Assembly: GCA_018208355.1 (NCBI GenBank)
Contig: CP062796.1
Span: 1,520,494-1,584,493 of the forward strand
Direction: 5' to 3'
Length of the DNA stretch: 64,000 nt
Source of the DNA: Candidatus Fermentithermobacillus carboniphilus
Lineage (GTDB): Bacteria; Bacillota; Sulfobacillia; Fermentithermobacillales; Fermentithermobacillaceae
Position numbers and translations under genes: made by a program. This document shows positions 27,865 through 36,389 of this stretch, one piece after another; the stretch's first letter is position 1; the number at the start of each line of letters is the position of its first letter. The notes under the pieces are model-generated. The model had not been told where the DNA came from, did not search any database, and saw only the letters and a list, made by a program, of their open reading frames with translations.

Positions 27865-29154
27865 ATGAGAACCGTTGTCATATGGGGTGGAAGGCCACTA
27901 CAGGGTAAAGTCAAATGTGATGGAGCGAAAAATGCTGCTCTACCCATTATGGTGGGAGCGATTCTCGCGCAGGATGTCTCCAAGATCTCAAACATTCCCC
28001 GCCTCGCAGACGTGGACACCATGGTAGCCTTGTTGCGAGCCGTCGGAGCCAAAGTCAGGCTTGACGGCGACGAGGTTGAGATAGAGCCGGCTGAAAGACT
28101 TTCCAAAGAAGCGCCCTACGATCTTGTGCGCAGAATGCGAGCATCTTTCCTGATAATGGGACCTTTGCTTGTTCGCTGTCGCGAAGCTTCTGTCCCTCTT
28201 CCGGGTGGGTGCGCGATCGGCCAGCGTCCGGTGGACCTCCACCTCAAAGGCTTTCAAGCCATGGGAGCCGAAATCTCGATAGACCGCGGGTATGTTCACG
28301 CCAGGGCCAGGAAACTCAAAGGAGCGGGCATCTACCTGGATGTTCCCTCAGTCGGTGCTACCGAGAACATTATGATGGCTGCAACTTTGGCTGATGGAGA
28401 AACCATCATAGAAAACGCGGCCCAGGAACCCGAAGTGGTTGACCTTGCCAATTTCCTGAATTCAATGGGTGCGGAAGTCCGAGGTGCCGGGACGTCCAGG
28501 ATACGGATAAGCGGGGTCAAAGAGCTTAGAGGCACGAAGTATGCCATAATCCCCGATAGGATCGAGGCCGCGACTTACCTTGTTGCGGGTGCCATTACCC
28601 GTGGAAAGGTGCTGGTAGAAAACGTAATACCCACCCACCTCAAATCGGTTATCGCAAAACTTCAGGAGTGCGGCTGTAATGTCCTCGAGGGCGCCAAGAG
28701 CATCGAAATACAACTCGGTACAAGACCTGCCCCGGCCAACGTCAAAACACTGCCTTATCCGGGCTTCCCCACCGATGTTCAGGCTCCATTCATGAGCCTT
28801 TGCTCCATTTCGACCGGAACCAGCATCATATCCGAAACCGTTTTCGAAAACCGCTTTGGCCATGCTGAGGAACTGAGACGGATGGGAGCCAAGATCCGGA
28901 TCGAAGGTCCCAACGCGGTGGTAGAAGGAGTCCCGCAGCTCACCGGAGCCAGGGTCCAGGCCTCGGACCTCCGCGCTGGTGCCGCGCTTTGTCTTGCGGG
29001 GCTCTCGGCCGAAGGGGTCACAGAAGTAACGGGCATGGAGCACGTGGAGCGCGGTTATGCCAGTTTTCTGACAAAATTGCGTGGTCTCGGAGCGAGCATT
29101 TCGGTCATAGATCCCGGAATCAACCGGGCAAGCGGGTTTTTGAATACTACGTGA
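27865..29154 (+). CDS. murA: UDP-N-acetylglucosamine 1-carboxyvinyltransferase
   Basis: MurA adds enolpyruvate from PEP to UDP-GlcNAc, the first committed step of peptidoglycan synthesis. The roughly 429-residue protein has the inside-out barrel repeats, the N-terminal GGRPLQGKVKCDGAKNAALP, and the catalytic loop PGGCAIGQRP with C116, equivalent to the fosfomycin-sensitive Cys115 of E. coli. ATG 27865 was chosen over GTG 27850 because GAGGAG at 27852-27857 is correctly spaced for it. Position before spoIID matches the murAA/murAB neighbourhood of Bacillota. Confidence 0.96.
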   Translation: MRTVVIWGGRPLQGKVKCDGAKNAALPIMVGAILAQDVSKISNIPRLADVDTMVALLRAVGAKVRLDGDEVEIEPAERLSKEAPYDLVRRMRASFLIMGPLLVRCREASVPLPGGCAIGQRPVDLHLKGFQAMGAEISIDRGYVHARARKLKGAGIYLDVPSVGATENIMMAATLADGETIIENAAQEPEVVDLANFLNSMGAEVRGAGTSRIRISGVKELRGTKYAIIPDRIEAATYLVAGAITRGKVLVENVIPTHLKSVIAKLQECGCNVLEGAKSIEIQLGTRPAPANVKTLPYPGFPTDVQAPFMSLCSISTGTSIISETVFENRFGHAEELRRMGAKIRIEGPNAVVEGVPQLTGARVQASDLRAGAALCLAGLSAEGVTEVTGMEHVERGYASFLTKLRGLGASISVIDPGINRASGFLNTT

Positions 29155-29179
29155 GAGTCGCACGAGCTTCAAGGCACAG

Positions 29180-29208
29180 TCATAAAGGGAAATCTGCTCC
29201 CATATAGA
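29180..29208 (+). promoter_or_regulatory. Candidate sigma-E promoter of spoIID
   Basis: TCATAAA (29180-29186) fits the sigma-E -35 pattern fully. After 14 bases comes CATATAGA (29201-29208), which fits the first six positions of the -10 pattern CATAYAHT. SpoIID is a known mother-cell sigma-E gene in Bacillus. Confidence 0.5.
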
Positions 29209-29235
29209 TCCTTATGTACATTTCTGCTGACCCAT

Positions 29236-30237
29236 ATGGGGGCTTATCTCTTGAGACGAATTTTCTTTGTCGGACTCTTTGTTCTCGGAATTATCGCGGG
29301 TATTCTCGGGACCGTCCCCGAATCATCCGACCGTTACCAGGGAACCGTTCCCCCGAAGAATTCTTCCAATCCCATCCTCCGCATCGATGTTTTTTACGTG
29401 CCGGATGGGAAGGTTATTGGCCTTGACCTGGAGGAATACGTTAAGGGCGTTGTTGCTTCGGAGATGCCTGCCTCGTTTCACTTGGAGGCGCTAAAAGCCC
29501 AGGCGATCCTCGCCCGGACTTATGCCGTGCGGAAAATGCGCATCTTTGGAGGGACTCCGTCAAGACCGGATGCGGACCTGACCTCCGATCCTAAGCAAGA
29601 CCAGGCCTGGAACCCCGAGTCAGTCCTCAAGCAGCGCTGGGGTATAGTCGGATGGTGGCTCAATTGGCCAAAAATCGTAAGAGCAGTCGAAGAAACTCAA
29701 GGCTTGATACTTACATATAACGGAGTCCCTGCCGAGGCGGTGTACCATTCAACTTGCGCAGGCCGGACCGAAGCGGCCAAGGATGTCTGGGGAAAAGACA
29801 TCCCGTATCTCCAGAGTGTTCCATGCGATTTCTGCCAGCATTCACCTTACTACCGCCCGCAGCAGGTGACGTTGTCCTCTACAGAAGTGGCGTCAGCTCT
29901 TGGACATCTCGGTCTCGCGGTACCAGCCAGCAAGATATCGGAGGGCGCCGCGTTCTCACTTTCGGCGGTTTCTCCCACCGGGCGCGTCAAAGAACTCTTG
30001 GTCCAGGGAAACAGGGTAAGAGGGCTCGAGTTCAGGATGGCCTTGAATCTCCGGTCAACGGCCTTCACCTGGTCCGTCCGGGGCGATAAAGTTATTTTCA
30101 ACGTCAGAGGATACGGCCATGGCGCCGGGATGTGCCAGTACGGCGCCGATGGCATGGCAAGGCAGGGAAAGACTTACCTGGATATACTCTCCTACTATTA
30201 CCCGGGGACGTCAGTAAGCTACATCTTCCAGGAGTAG
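29236..30237 (+). CDS. spoIID: Stage II sporulation protein D (SpoIID)
   Basis: SpoIID is a mother-cell lytic transglycosylase that cuts denuded glycan strands during septal thinning and engulfment. The 333-residue protein has an N-terminal membrane anchor (about 7-26) and the SpoIID domain: KGVVASEMPASFHLEALKAQA with the catalytic glutamate in SEMP, ILARTYAV, the STCAGRTE region and CDFC with cysteines that bind zinc in clostridial relatives, and the final RGYGHGAGMCQYGADGMA. The start is uncertain: ATG 29236 has no clear ribosome-binding site, while TTG 29251 follows a run of five G residues. Confidence 0.95.
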   Translation: MGAYLLRRIFFVGLFVLGIIAGILGTVPESSDRYQGTVPPKNSSNPILRIDVFYVPDGKVIGLDLEEYVKGVVASEMPASFHLEALKAQAILARTYAVRKMRIFGGTPSRPDADLTSDPKQDQAWNPESVLKQRWGIVGWWLNWPKIVRAVEETQGLILTYNGVPAEAVYHSTCAGRTEAAKDVWGKDIPYLQSVPCDFCQHSPYYRPQQVTLSSTEVASALGHLGLAVPASKISEGAAFSLSAVSPTGRVKELLVQGNRVRGLEFRMALNLRSTAFTWSVRGDKVIFNVRGYGHGAGMCQYGADGMARQGKTYLDILSYYYPGTSVSYIFQE

Positions 30238-30257
30238 GTAAACCAACCATCTATTCT

Positions 30258-30287
30258 GTATGCCTCCGGCAGATTATGGTAATACTA
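30258..30287 (+). promoter_or_regulatory. Candidate sigma-F promoter of spoIIQ
   Basis: GTATG (30258-30262), a 15-base spacer, then GGTAATACTA (30278-30287), which fits every position of the forespore -10 pattern GGNRANANTW. It ends 21 bases before the spoIIQ ATG. In Bacillus, spoIIQ is a sigma-F gene. Confidence 0.7.
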
Positions 30288-30307
30288 CCTGTCCGGAGGT
30301 GTTTTCT

Positions 30308-31162
30308 ATGGAAGAGAGCCAGAACAGGCTTCCCAGCCGCAAAGACCGCAGGGCTGTCTTGCGTGCAATGCTTTTATCGAAGACTTTCTCGCAGAGGCTT
30401 TCTGCTCTGGTTTCTTCGAGAAGAGGGACGTTTGCGTTCAAGGCTGCGTTATTGGCCTCAATATGTATTTTCTCATTCCTCTCCGGGATTTACTTAGGCG
30501 TGAGATCTATGAGGGCAGTTAAGGCGCCTTGGCCGGAGCCTGACAACGCAGGAACCGGGGTTTTTGCCAATTTGGGCACTGCGGAAAATGAAAACAAGGA
30601 AAGCCTGCCATCCGGAAACAGCACCCCGTCTCGTGAAGATACTTCCGCTTTCAATCCAGGAGAGAAAGATGAGAAAGTCACCGTAAAATCCGAAGGGAAT
30701 TCTTCTCCCAGTTCAACCACTTCAGCGGGACCCTCCGGAGACAGGGCGAGCCAAGGTCCGAGTGAAACGGAAACTGTGTCTCTTACAAAGCTAACCTGGC
30801 CCGTACAGGGGAAGATCATCAGAGAACCCGGGTGGTACTTCTCCGAGGATACCCGGGAATGGCGGTACTTTCCCGGAGTCGATATCGAGACAAAACAGGG
30901 CGACCAAGTCAAGGCTGCCCTGCCGGGGGTCGTAAAGACCATCTTTAAGGATGCTCTTCTGGGCGATGTCGTGGTAATTAGCCACGGACCCGACCTGGAG
31001 ACGCGGTACGCAGGCTTGGCAAATCTATCGGTGAGAGCCGGGGACCACGTCCGTCAGGGTGAAGTGGTCGGTCAGAGTGGCAACGGCAAAGTTCATTTTG
31101 AGGTCATCCAGGACGGTAACCCTCTCAACCCGCGCGAGCTGGTCAAGACCCCGGGGAATTAA
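30308..31162 (+). CDS. spoIIQ: SpoIIQ-like protein with degenerate LytM/M23 domain
   Basis: The 284-residue protein has a cytoplasmic N-terminus, one membrane helix (about 41-62), a long Ser/Glu/Pro-rich linker, and a C-terminal LytM fold (about 165-280). In active M23 enzymes the metal ligands are H and D in HxxxD and both H in HxH. Here the first motif reads FPGVDIE, lacking the His, and the second reads KVHFEV, keeping only the last His. It is therefore probably non-enzymatic, as in B. subtilis SpoIIQ, which anchors the forespore side of the SpoIIQ-SpoIIIAH channel. ATG 30308 follows GGAGGT at 30295-30300; the frame open back to 30260 overlaps the sigma-F promoter. Confidence 0.88.
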   Translation: MEESQNRLPSRKDRRAVLRAMLLSKTFSQRLSALVSSRRGTFAFKAALLASICIFSFLSGIYLGVRSMRAVKAPWPEPDNAGTGVFANLGTAENENKESLPSGNSTPSREDTSAFNPGEKDEKVTVKSEGNSSPSSTTSAGPSGDRASQGPSETETVSLTKLTWPVQGKIIREPGWYFSEDTREWRYFPGVDIETKQGDQVKAALPGVVKTIFKDALLGDVVVISHGPDLETRYAGLANLSVRAGDHVRQGEVVGQSGNGKVHFEVIQDGNPLNPRELVKTPGN

Positions 31163-31182
31163 TGGAAAACCCGTCTTTCATC

Positions 31183-31210
31183 GAATGATTTTCGCACTTC
31201 CGCATATATA
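31183..31210 (+). promoter_or_regulatory. Candidate sigma-E promoter of spoIIID
   Basis: GAATGAT (31183-31189) matches six of seven sigma-E -35 positions. After 13 bases CATATATA (31203-31210) matches seven of eight -10 positions. spoIIID is sigma-E dependent in Bacillus. Confidence 0.5.
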
Positions 31211-31243
31211 TTAGCGTAACATCCCACTAAGGGGGAAACTCGA

Positions 31244-31495
31244 ATGAATGATGTGATATGGAAGCGCGCCATCGATGTCGGAGAGTACATAAGAGAGACT
31301 CACTCCACGGTACGCGAAGCCGCACGCGTTTTTGGAGTTTCCAAGAGCACCGTTCACAAGGATGTTACGGATAGGCTGCCGAGGATCCGCCCCCAGCTCG
31401 CAAAACTCGTCCGCGAAATTTTGGACCTTAATAAGGCTGAAAGACATATAAGGGGAGGCGAAGCGACCAGGCGCAAGTACCAGAAACCCAATTGA
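31244..31495 (+). CDS. spoIIID: Sporulation transcription regulator SpoIIID
   Basis: The 83-residue DNA-binding protein is very close to the family: REAARVFGVSKSTVHKDVTDRL forms the helix-turn-helix, followed by the basic C-terminal helix ATRRKYQKP that also contacts DNA. It switches mother-cell transcription from sigma-E to sigma-K programmes. ATG 31244 follows AAGGGGG. The position between spoIIQ and mreB/mbl is the conserved Bacillota order. Confidence 0.97.
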   Translation: MNDVIWKRAIDVGEYIRETHSTVREAARVFGVSKSTVHKDVTDRLPRIRPQLAKLVREILDLNKAERHIRGGEATRRKYQKPN

Positions 31496-31517
31496 TCCAG
31501 ACGCAAAACTCCTTGCC

Positions 31518-31560
31518 GTAACCCGTGAGCTTCTTGGTTCGACTCCGGGTTACACGTTTT
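31518..31560 (+). terminator. Possible terminator after spoIIID
   Basis: GTAACCCG (31518-31525) pairs perfectly with CGGGTTAC (31546-31553) around a 20-base loop, followed by ACGTTTT. The long loop and short T-run make it a moderate terminator candidate. The loop contains a sequence resembling a tRNA T-arm, but no tRNA fits. Confidence 0.45.
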
Positions 31561-31624
31561 CAGGAGGACATTTCCGATTGCCGTAGAATTTTCCTCGAAA
31601 GGCTCCGCAGCGGGGTGGTCCTCC

Positions 31625-32632
31625 ATGCTGGGTAAGGATGTAGGAATTGACCTTGGAACCTGTTCCGTTCTCGTGTTCGTGTCCGGCAAAGGGATCGTCA
31701 CTCGGGAACCTTCGGTTATCGCCCGGCATGTCGGCACCAAAGAGGTTCTGGCTGTGGGGGAAGAGGCCCGGCGCATGGTGGGAAGGACGCCGGGGGACAT
31801 AGTTACCGTGCGGCCCTTGCGTCAGGGCGTGATCGTCGACATTGAACTCACGGAAATCATGATAAAGCATTTTCTCCACAAGAGCCTGGGACGCCCGTTC
31901 ATTTTCAAGCCGAGGCTTCTTTTGTGTGTACCGGCGGCTGTGACTTCCGTAGAAAGACGGGCGGTTCTACAGGCGGGACTCGCTGCGGGTGGAGGAAAAG
32001 TGTACCTGATCGAAGAACCGCTTGCTGCCGCGCTGGGAGCCGGGCTTGACATAACGGGTCCCGCGGGCCACATGGTGGTGGACATCGGCGGGGGTACAAC
32101 CGATATCGCGGTTCTATCTCTCAACGGGATCGTGAGAGAGATATCCACGCGTATAGGGGGAAACGCCCTGGACGAAGCCATTATCAAGTACGTACGCAAA
32201 GTGTACAAGCTCCACATCGGTGAAACGACGGCGGAAGAAGCCAAGATAAAGGCCGGCTCGGCTTACCCGGGAGAGGACCGGGAGATCGAGTTACGGGGAA
32301 GAGACGCCGTCACCGGCCTACCCCGCAGCGTAGTCGTCACTTCAAAGGATCTTCGAGAGGCCATGAGAGAGCCTCTTGACGCCATATCCATGGCCATAAA
32401 ATCCGTCCTCGACCAGACTCCTCCGGAACTTCTCGGGGATATCGTCGACCGTGGCATAATCCTTACCGGCGGGGGCGCTCTTCTTTCGGGTATAGACGTA
32501 TTCATAAGGGCTGAAACGGGTCTTCCGGTTTACGTAGCCGACGATCCGATTTCCTGCGTGGCCCGGGGAACCAAGGTTGCCCTGGAAAACTTCGAGCTCT
32601 ACGAGCAGCACATGAAAAGCCTGTCCGCATGA
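31625..32632 (+). CDS. mreB: MreB/Mbl-family actin-like cell-shape protein
   Basis: The 335-residue protein is a bacterial actin homologue that guides lateral wall synthesis. It has phosphate-1 VGIDLGTCSVLVFV, IEEPLAAALGAG, phosphate-2 MVVDIGGGTTDIAVLS, IGGNALDEAIIKY, and adenosine-motif IILTGGGALLSGID. Position directly after spoIIID and before two rod-type flagellar genes corresponds to mbl in B. subtilis, so it is more likely the Mbl paralogue than the one in the mreBCD operon. ATG 31625 follows a weak GGGGTGG. Confidence 0.95.
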   Translation: MLGKDVGIDLGTCSVLVFVSGKGIVTREPSVIARHVGTKEVLAVGEEARRMVGRTPGDIVTVRPLRQGVIVDIELTEIMIKHFLHKSLGRPFIFKPRLLLCVPAAVTSVERRAVLQAGLAAGGGKVYLIEEPLAAALGAGLDITGPAGHMVVDIGGGTTDIAVLSLNGIVREISTRIGGNALDEAIIKYVRKVYKLHIGETTAEEAKIKAGSAYPGEDREIELRGRDAVTGLPRSVVVTSKDLREAMREPLDAISMAIKSVLDQTPPELLGDIVDRGIILTGGGALLSGIDVFIRAETGLPVYVADDPISCVARGTKVALENFELYEQHMKSLSA

Positions 32633-32746
32633 ATCCGGCTTCCATTGTGTGATCACATTCCGAGCCATCCCTCATACCCCTTAAAGGCTTTCGGGAGCTT
32701 AAACCCCACATAATGCCGGTCGATAGAACATAAGGGGGGGATTTCC

Positions 32747-33490
32747 GTGATTCGGGGGATCATTTCGGCGACTACCGCCATGCGGGCGCAAGTCCTTAAC
32801 CAGGAAGTCATCGCCAATAACCTTGCCAACGTTGCAACCCCAGCCTATGAACAAGATAGGGCTGTTTTCGGGACTTTCCACGATGTCTTGATATACAGGT
32901 TTGAACCTTTTGTCGAGACTGCCATAGGTGGCTATACGGGCGGATCCGTCATCCAGGATGTTAAGACAATCCACGCGAAAGGGCCGGCTGAGACTACCGG
33001 AAACCCGCTCGACATCTACCTGCCAGACGGCACTTACCTGGGGGTGGAAACACCTTCCGGGACCCGTTACACCCGCAGAGGGGACCTTGAGGTTTCACCT
33101 GACGGATACCTGATGGTTGGCGGTTACAGGGTGCTCGGGGCTTCGGGGCCGGTTCGGTTAGAAGGGGGTAAAAACTACTCCATCTCCGAAGATGGCCTTG
33201 TTTTGGCAGGAGGAGAAGAGGTAGGAGCTTTGAACTTTTACACGTTTTCCGAAGGTGCCAACCTGGTCAAAGAAGGGAACTCCCTTTTCCGGCTGGAGTC
33301 TGGGACAGCCATCACTCTCGCTTCGGCCAGGGTGATCCCGGGAGCCCTGGAAAAATCCTCGGTGGACCCGGTCAGTGAAATGGTGAGGCTGATTTCAGCC
33401 ATGAGGACCTACGAAGCTGCCCAAAGGGTCCTCCATTCTCACGATGAGACCCTGGAGCAGGCCATCAACCGTGTCGGCAGAGTCTCATAG
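32747..33490 (+). CDS. flhO: Flagellar hook-basal body protein FlhO/FlgF-like
   Basis: The 247-residue rod-class protein has the N-terminal rod motif (VIANNLANVATPAY near residues 24-37) and the matching C-terminal coiled-coil motif SEMVRLISAMRTYEAAQRVL. These termini form the export-competent D0/D1 domain of FlgF/FlgG/FlgE proteins. With the next gene it corresponds to the flhO-flhP pair that follows mbl in B. subtilis. GTG 32747 follows AAGGGGGG. Confidence 0.92.
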   Translation: MIRGIISATTAMRAQVLNQEVIANNLANVATPAYEQDRAVFGTFHDVLIYRFEPFVETAIGGYTGGSVIQDVKTIHAKGPAETTGNPLDIYLPDGTYLGVETPSGTRYTRRGDLEVSPDGYLMVGGYRVLGASGPVRLEGGKNYSISEDGLVLAGGEEVGALNFYTFSEGANLVKEGNSLFRLESGTAITLASARVIPGALEKSSVDPVSEMVRLISAMRTYEAAQRVLHSHDETLEQAINRVGRVS

Positions 33491-33507
33491 AAAGGAGAGA
33501 CGTACGC

Positions 33508-34269
33508 ATGCTGAGAGCACTGTGGTCGGGTGCTACAGGTATGAACGCGCAGCAGATGATGATCGACACGATATCTAACAACCTCGCCAACGTCAATACC
33601 ACCGGTTTCAAGCGGCAGAGGGTTCAGTTCCAGGACCTTTATTACCAAACCCTCAACCTGGGGAGGGCGCAGCCCATCTCGGTCGGGAACGGTGTCCGGG
33701 TCGGCGGGACCCAGAGGAACTTTTGCCAGGGGAACCTCGAAAGGACCGACGATCCTCTGAATGTGGCTATCGAGGGAGAAGGTTTCTTCGCGGTGGAGAC
33801 GGGCGATGGGGAGATCCGGTACACACGCGACGGTTCGTTCAGGCTAGATGGTGAAGGTCGTCTGGTGACGTCGTCGGGCTATCCGGTGGTCCTGGAGGGA
33901 GGCGATACGATTCCTCCAAATGCAGAGGAACTGGGCATAGATGAAAAAGGTGTTATCTATGGGAAAGTCGATGGCGCTTTGAGGGAATTCGGCCGTATCG
34001 TGCTGACCATGTTCGCCAACCCGGCCGGGCTCGAATCGGTTGGCGGTAATCTTTACAGGAAAACTCCGCAGTCTGGCGAAGAAAACCAGGTGTTGCCCGG
34101 AGAAGAAGGCGCCGGGCGTATACGCGGCGGGTACCTTGAAACTTCCAACGTCGAGATCGTGACAGAAATGGTCAATCTGATAATCGCCCAGAGGGCTTTT
34201 GAACTCAACTCCAAGACCGTTGAAACGGCAGACCAGATGTGGGGTATAGCTAACAATATCAAACGGTAG
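33508..34269 (+). CDS. flgG: Flagellar distal rod protein FlgG (FlhP)
   Basis: The 253-residue protein matches FlgG closely: LWSGATGMNAQQMMIDTISNN at the N-terminus, LANVNTTGFKRQRVQFQDL, and the C-terminal SNVEIVTEMVNLIIAQRAFE. FlgG polymerises into the drive shaft through the outer part of the basal body. ATG 33508 follows AAAGGAGAG. It is 17 bases after flhO. Confidence 0.95.
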   Translation: MLRALWSGATGMNAQQMMIDTISNNLANVNTTGFKRQRVQFQDLYYQTLNLGRAQPISVGNGVRVGGTQRNFCQGNLERTDDPLNVAIEGEGFFAVETGDGEIRYTRDGSFRLDGEGRLVTSSGYPVVLEGGDTIPPNAEELGIDEKGVIYGKVDGALREFGRIVLTMFANPAGLESVGGNLYRKTPQSGEENQVLPGEEGAGRIRGGYLETSNVEIVTEMVNLIIAQRAFELNSKTVETADQMWGIANNIKR

Positions 34270-34330
34270 TAGATCGTAATAGATCTTGTGAGCCTCCGGT
34301 GAATGAGGTTACTCGCGGTGGTGGAGTTCA

Positions 34331-34678
34331 GTGACTTTCAGTCAGAAAGTTAACTCAGCCGGTGCCAGGGCCGTTGCGTCGAGGCGGCCTTCCGGGCCCG
34401 GTGCGGATAAGGGAGGAAAACAAAAGGAGCTCCTGAAAGCGTGTCAGGATTTCGAAGCGATGTTCCTCTCGCTTATATGGAAAAACATGGCGAAATCTAC
34501 CGGCATAGACTTAGGCGGCTGGAGCATCCTTGCTGAGGAAGCTATGGGAAAAAAGTGGGCTTGGAGCGGTGGCATCGGTCTTGCGGAGGTCCTTTACCGG
34601 TCTATGTCGAAATCATCTCCAGAAAATTCACCAGGAGATGACGGAAGTGGACGCACGCGAGACCACTCAGGAACTTAA
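34331..34678 (+). CDS. flgJ: Rod-binding protein, FlgJ N-terminal type
   Basis: The 115-residue protein has the rod-binding helix pair ACQDFEAMFLSLIWKNMAKS and a conserved EEAMGKKWA segment found in the N-terminal half of FlgJ, without a muramidase domain. This short form is usual in Bacillota and acts as a rod cap. The last 25 residues are polar and disordered. GTG 34331 follows GGTGGTGGAG. The 3' end overlaps fabZ by 32 bases. Confidence 0.85.
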   Translation: MTFSQKVNSAGARAVASRRPSGPGADKGGKQKELLKACQDFEAMFLSLIWKNMAKSTGIDLGGWSILAEEAMGKKWAWSGGIGLAEVLYRSMSKSSPENSPGDDGSGRTRDHSGT

Positions 34679-35090
34679 TGAGATACAGAAGATCCTGCCC
34701 CATAGACCGCCGTTTTTGTTTGTCTCGAGGATAATCTCCATAGACACCGGCAGATCTGCAGTGGCCGAATACGATGTTCCTTTAGACCTGCCCCTATTTG
34801 AAGGGCATTTCCCCCAAGAAAAGATCCTTCCCGGAGTTATAATCATAGAAATGATGGCGCAGACCGGTGCACTGGCTATTCTGTCTCACAAGGACTTTCG
34901 CGGGAAGATAGCCTATCTGGCAGGTATCGAGTCTGCGAGGTTCAAGAGGCCGGTCCGTCCCGGTGAGACCATGCGGGCCGAGACGGTCATAGGTCCCATC
35001 CGGCGGCGGATCGGACGCGCGCAGGGGAACGTTTTCGTCGGTGGCGAAGAGGTGGCGCGAGCGGTGGTGCTATTTGCGGTGCCAAATTGA
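34647..35090 (+). CDS. fabZ: 3-hydroxyacyl-[acyl-carrier-protein] dehydratase FabZ
   Basis: FabZ dehydrates beta-hydroxyacyl-ACP in the fatty-acid elongation cycle. The 147-residue hotdog protein has LNEIQKILPHRPPFLFVSRI, the catalytic histidine in FEGHFP and the glutamate in IIIEMMAQTGA. The open frame begins upstream inside flgJ; GTG 34647 was chosen because AGGAG at 34633-34637 fits it and the product then matches family length, with ATG 34638 as the alternative. In Bacillus the same gene lies close to the mbl-flhO-flhP region. Confidence 0.95.
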   Translation: MDARETTQELNEIQKILPHRPPFLFVSRIISIDTGRSAVAEYDVPLDLPLFEGHFPQEKILPGVIIIEMMAQTGALAILSHKDFRGKIAYLAGIESARFKRPVRPGETMRAETVIGPIRRRIGRAQGNVFVGGEEVARAVVLFAVPN

Positions 35091-35160
35091 CAGTGATTGG
35101 CACGGATGTTAAGATGAATCCCGATTTAAGGTGCGTTTTTGGTTTCCGGGCACTTTTTAC

Positions 35161-35176
35161 CTCTCCTGAAGGAGGG
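35161..35176 (+). promoter_or_regulatory. Hairpin covering the metK ribosome-binding site
   Basis: CTCTCC (35161-35166) pairs with GGAGGG (35171-35176) around a TGAA loop, with one T-G wobble. The 3' arm is the metK Shine-Dalgarno sequence. No SAM riboswitch fits in the 92-base gap. Confidence 0.5.
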
Positions 35177-35182
35177 CTGTAA

Positions 35183-36370
35183 ATGCCTACCATAGCCGGT
35201 GGAAGAAGACTCTTCACTTCCGAGTCCGTCACCGAGGGTCATCCGGATAAGGTCGCCGACCAGATCGTAGATGCCATTCTCGACGCAATACTTGAAAAAG
35301 ACAAGATGGCTAGGGTTGCGTGCGAGTGTATCGTCAAGACGGGGTTCGTACTCGTCGCCGGGGAGATATCCACCGAGTGTTACGTGGATATGCCGTTCAT
35401 CGTGAGAGACACCCTCAGGAAGATAGGTTATACTCGAGCCAAGTTTGGCTTCGACGCGGATACCTGCGCGGTTCTCACCGCCATCGAGGAACAGTCTCCG
35501 GATATAGCCCTGGGAGTAGACCATTCACTTGAGGCCAAAGAAGGGGAGATGCCCGACACCCTCGGCGCCGGTGACCAGGGCCTCATGTTCGGATATGCCT
35601 GTGACGAGACCGATGTCCTCATGCCCATGCCCATCTATCTTGCTCACCGACTGGCCAAGCGGCTTTCGGAAGTCCGTCACCAGAAGATTCTGCCTTATCT
35701 CAGGCCGGACGGGAAAACCCAGGTTACCCTGGAATATGTCGATGGAAGACCTGTGAGAGTTCATACGGTGGTCGTTTCCGCTCAACACGCCAGTGATGTC
35801 AGCCTGGAGACCATAAGGCAAGACATAATCTCGAAAGTCATCAAAGAAGTAATCCCTCGGGACATGATGGACGATAAGACTCGCATCCTGATCAATGCTA
35901 CCGGGAGGTTTGTGATTGGGGGACCCCAGGGAGACAGCGGCCTCTCGGGAAGGAAAATAATTGTGGATACGTACGGCGGGTATGCGCGGCACGGAGGCGG
36001 CAGTTTCTCCGGCAAAGACCCGACTAAGGTTGACAGATCGGCGAGTTACGCTGCACGGTACGTAGCCAAGAACATCGTCGCCGCGGGACTGGCAAAAGAA
36101 TGCGAGGTACAAGTCGCATACGTCATAGGCGTTGCCCGCCCTGTCTCAATTGCCATCGATACTAAGGGAACTGGCAAAATACCGGATGACGCTCTTCTGG
36201 CTGCGGTCGAAAAATCCTTCGACTTCAGACCTGGCGCGATCATTGAGCGCTTTGACCTGAGAAGGCCCATATACTCTCAGGTATCGGTCTACGGACATTT
36301 TGGCAGAGATGACCTCGACCTGCCGTGGGAACATCTCGACCTTAAAGACGACCTTCTGAGATTTGTCTAG
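35183..36370 (+). CDS. metK: S-adenosylmethionine synthetase
   Basis: MetK joins methionine and ATP to make S-adenosylmethionine. The 395-residue protein has [13 protein letters not shown] at the N-terminus, the [12 protein letters not shown] motif, the P-loop-like [38 protein letters not shown], and the conserved C-terminal region. ATG 35183 follows AAGGAGGG, which is the 3' arm of a hairpin. Confidence 0.98.
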   Translation: MPTIAGGRRLFTSESVTEGHPDKVADQIVDAILDAILEKDKMARVACECIVKTGFVLVAGEISTECYVDMPFIVRDTLRKIGYTRAKFGFDADTCAVLTAIEEQSPDIALGVDHSLEAKEGEMPDTLGAGDQGLMFGYACDETDVLMPMPIYLAHRLAKRLSEVRHQKILPYLRPDGKTQVTLEYVDGRPVRVHTVVVSAQHASDVSLETIRQDIISKVIKEVIPRDMMDDKTRILINATGRFVIGGPQGDSGLSGRKIIVDTYGGYARHGGGSFSGKDPTKVDRSASYAARYVAKNIVAAGLAKECEVQVAYVIGVARPVSIAIDTKGTGKIPDDALLAAVEKSFDFRPGAIIERFDLRRPIYSQVSVYGHFGRDDLDLPWEHLDLKDDLLRFV

Positions 36371-36389
36371 GTACGCTGCAAAAGCCCGG

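Noticed and set aside
31518..31553. Sequence resembling a tRNA T-arm (GGTTCGACTCC) after spoIIID
   Set aside because: No acceptor, D or anticodon arms fit upstream, and the flanks instead form a simple 8-bp hairpin.
35091..35182. SAM riboswitch before metK
   Set aside because: The gap is only 92 bases and lacks the multi-helix core; only a small hairpin over the ribosome-binding site is visible.
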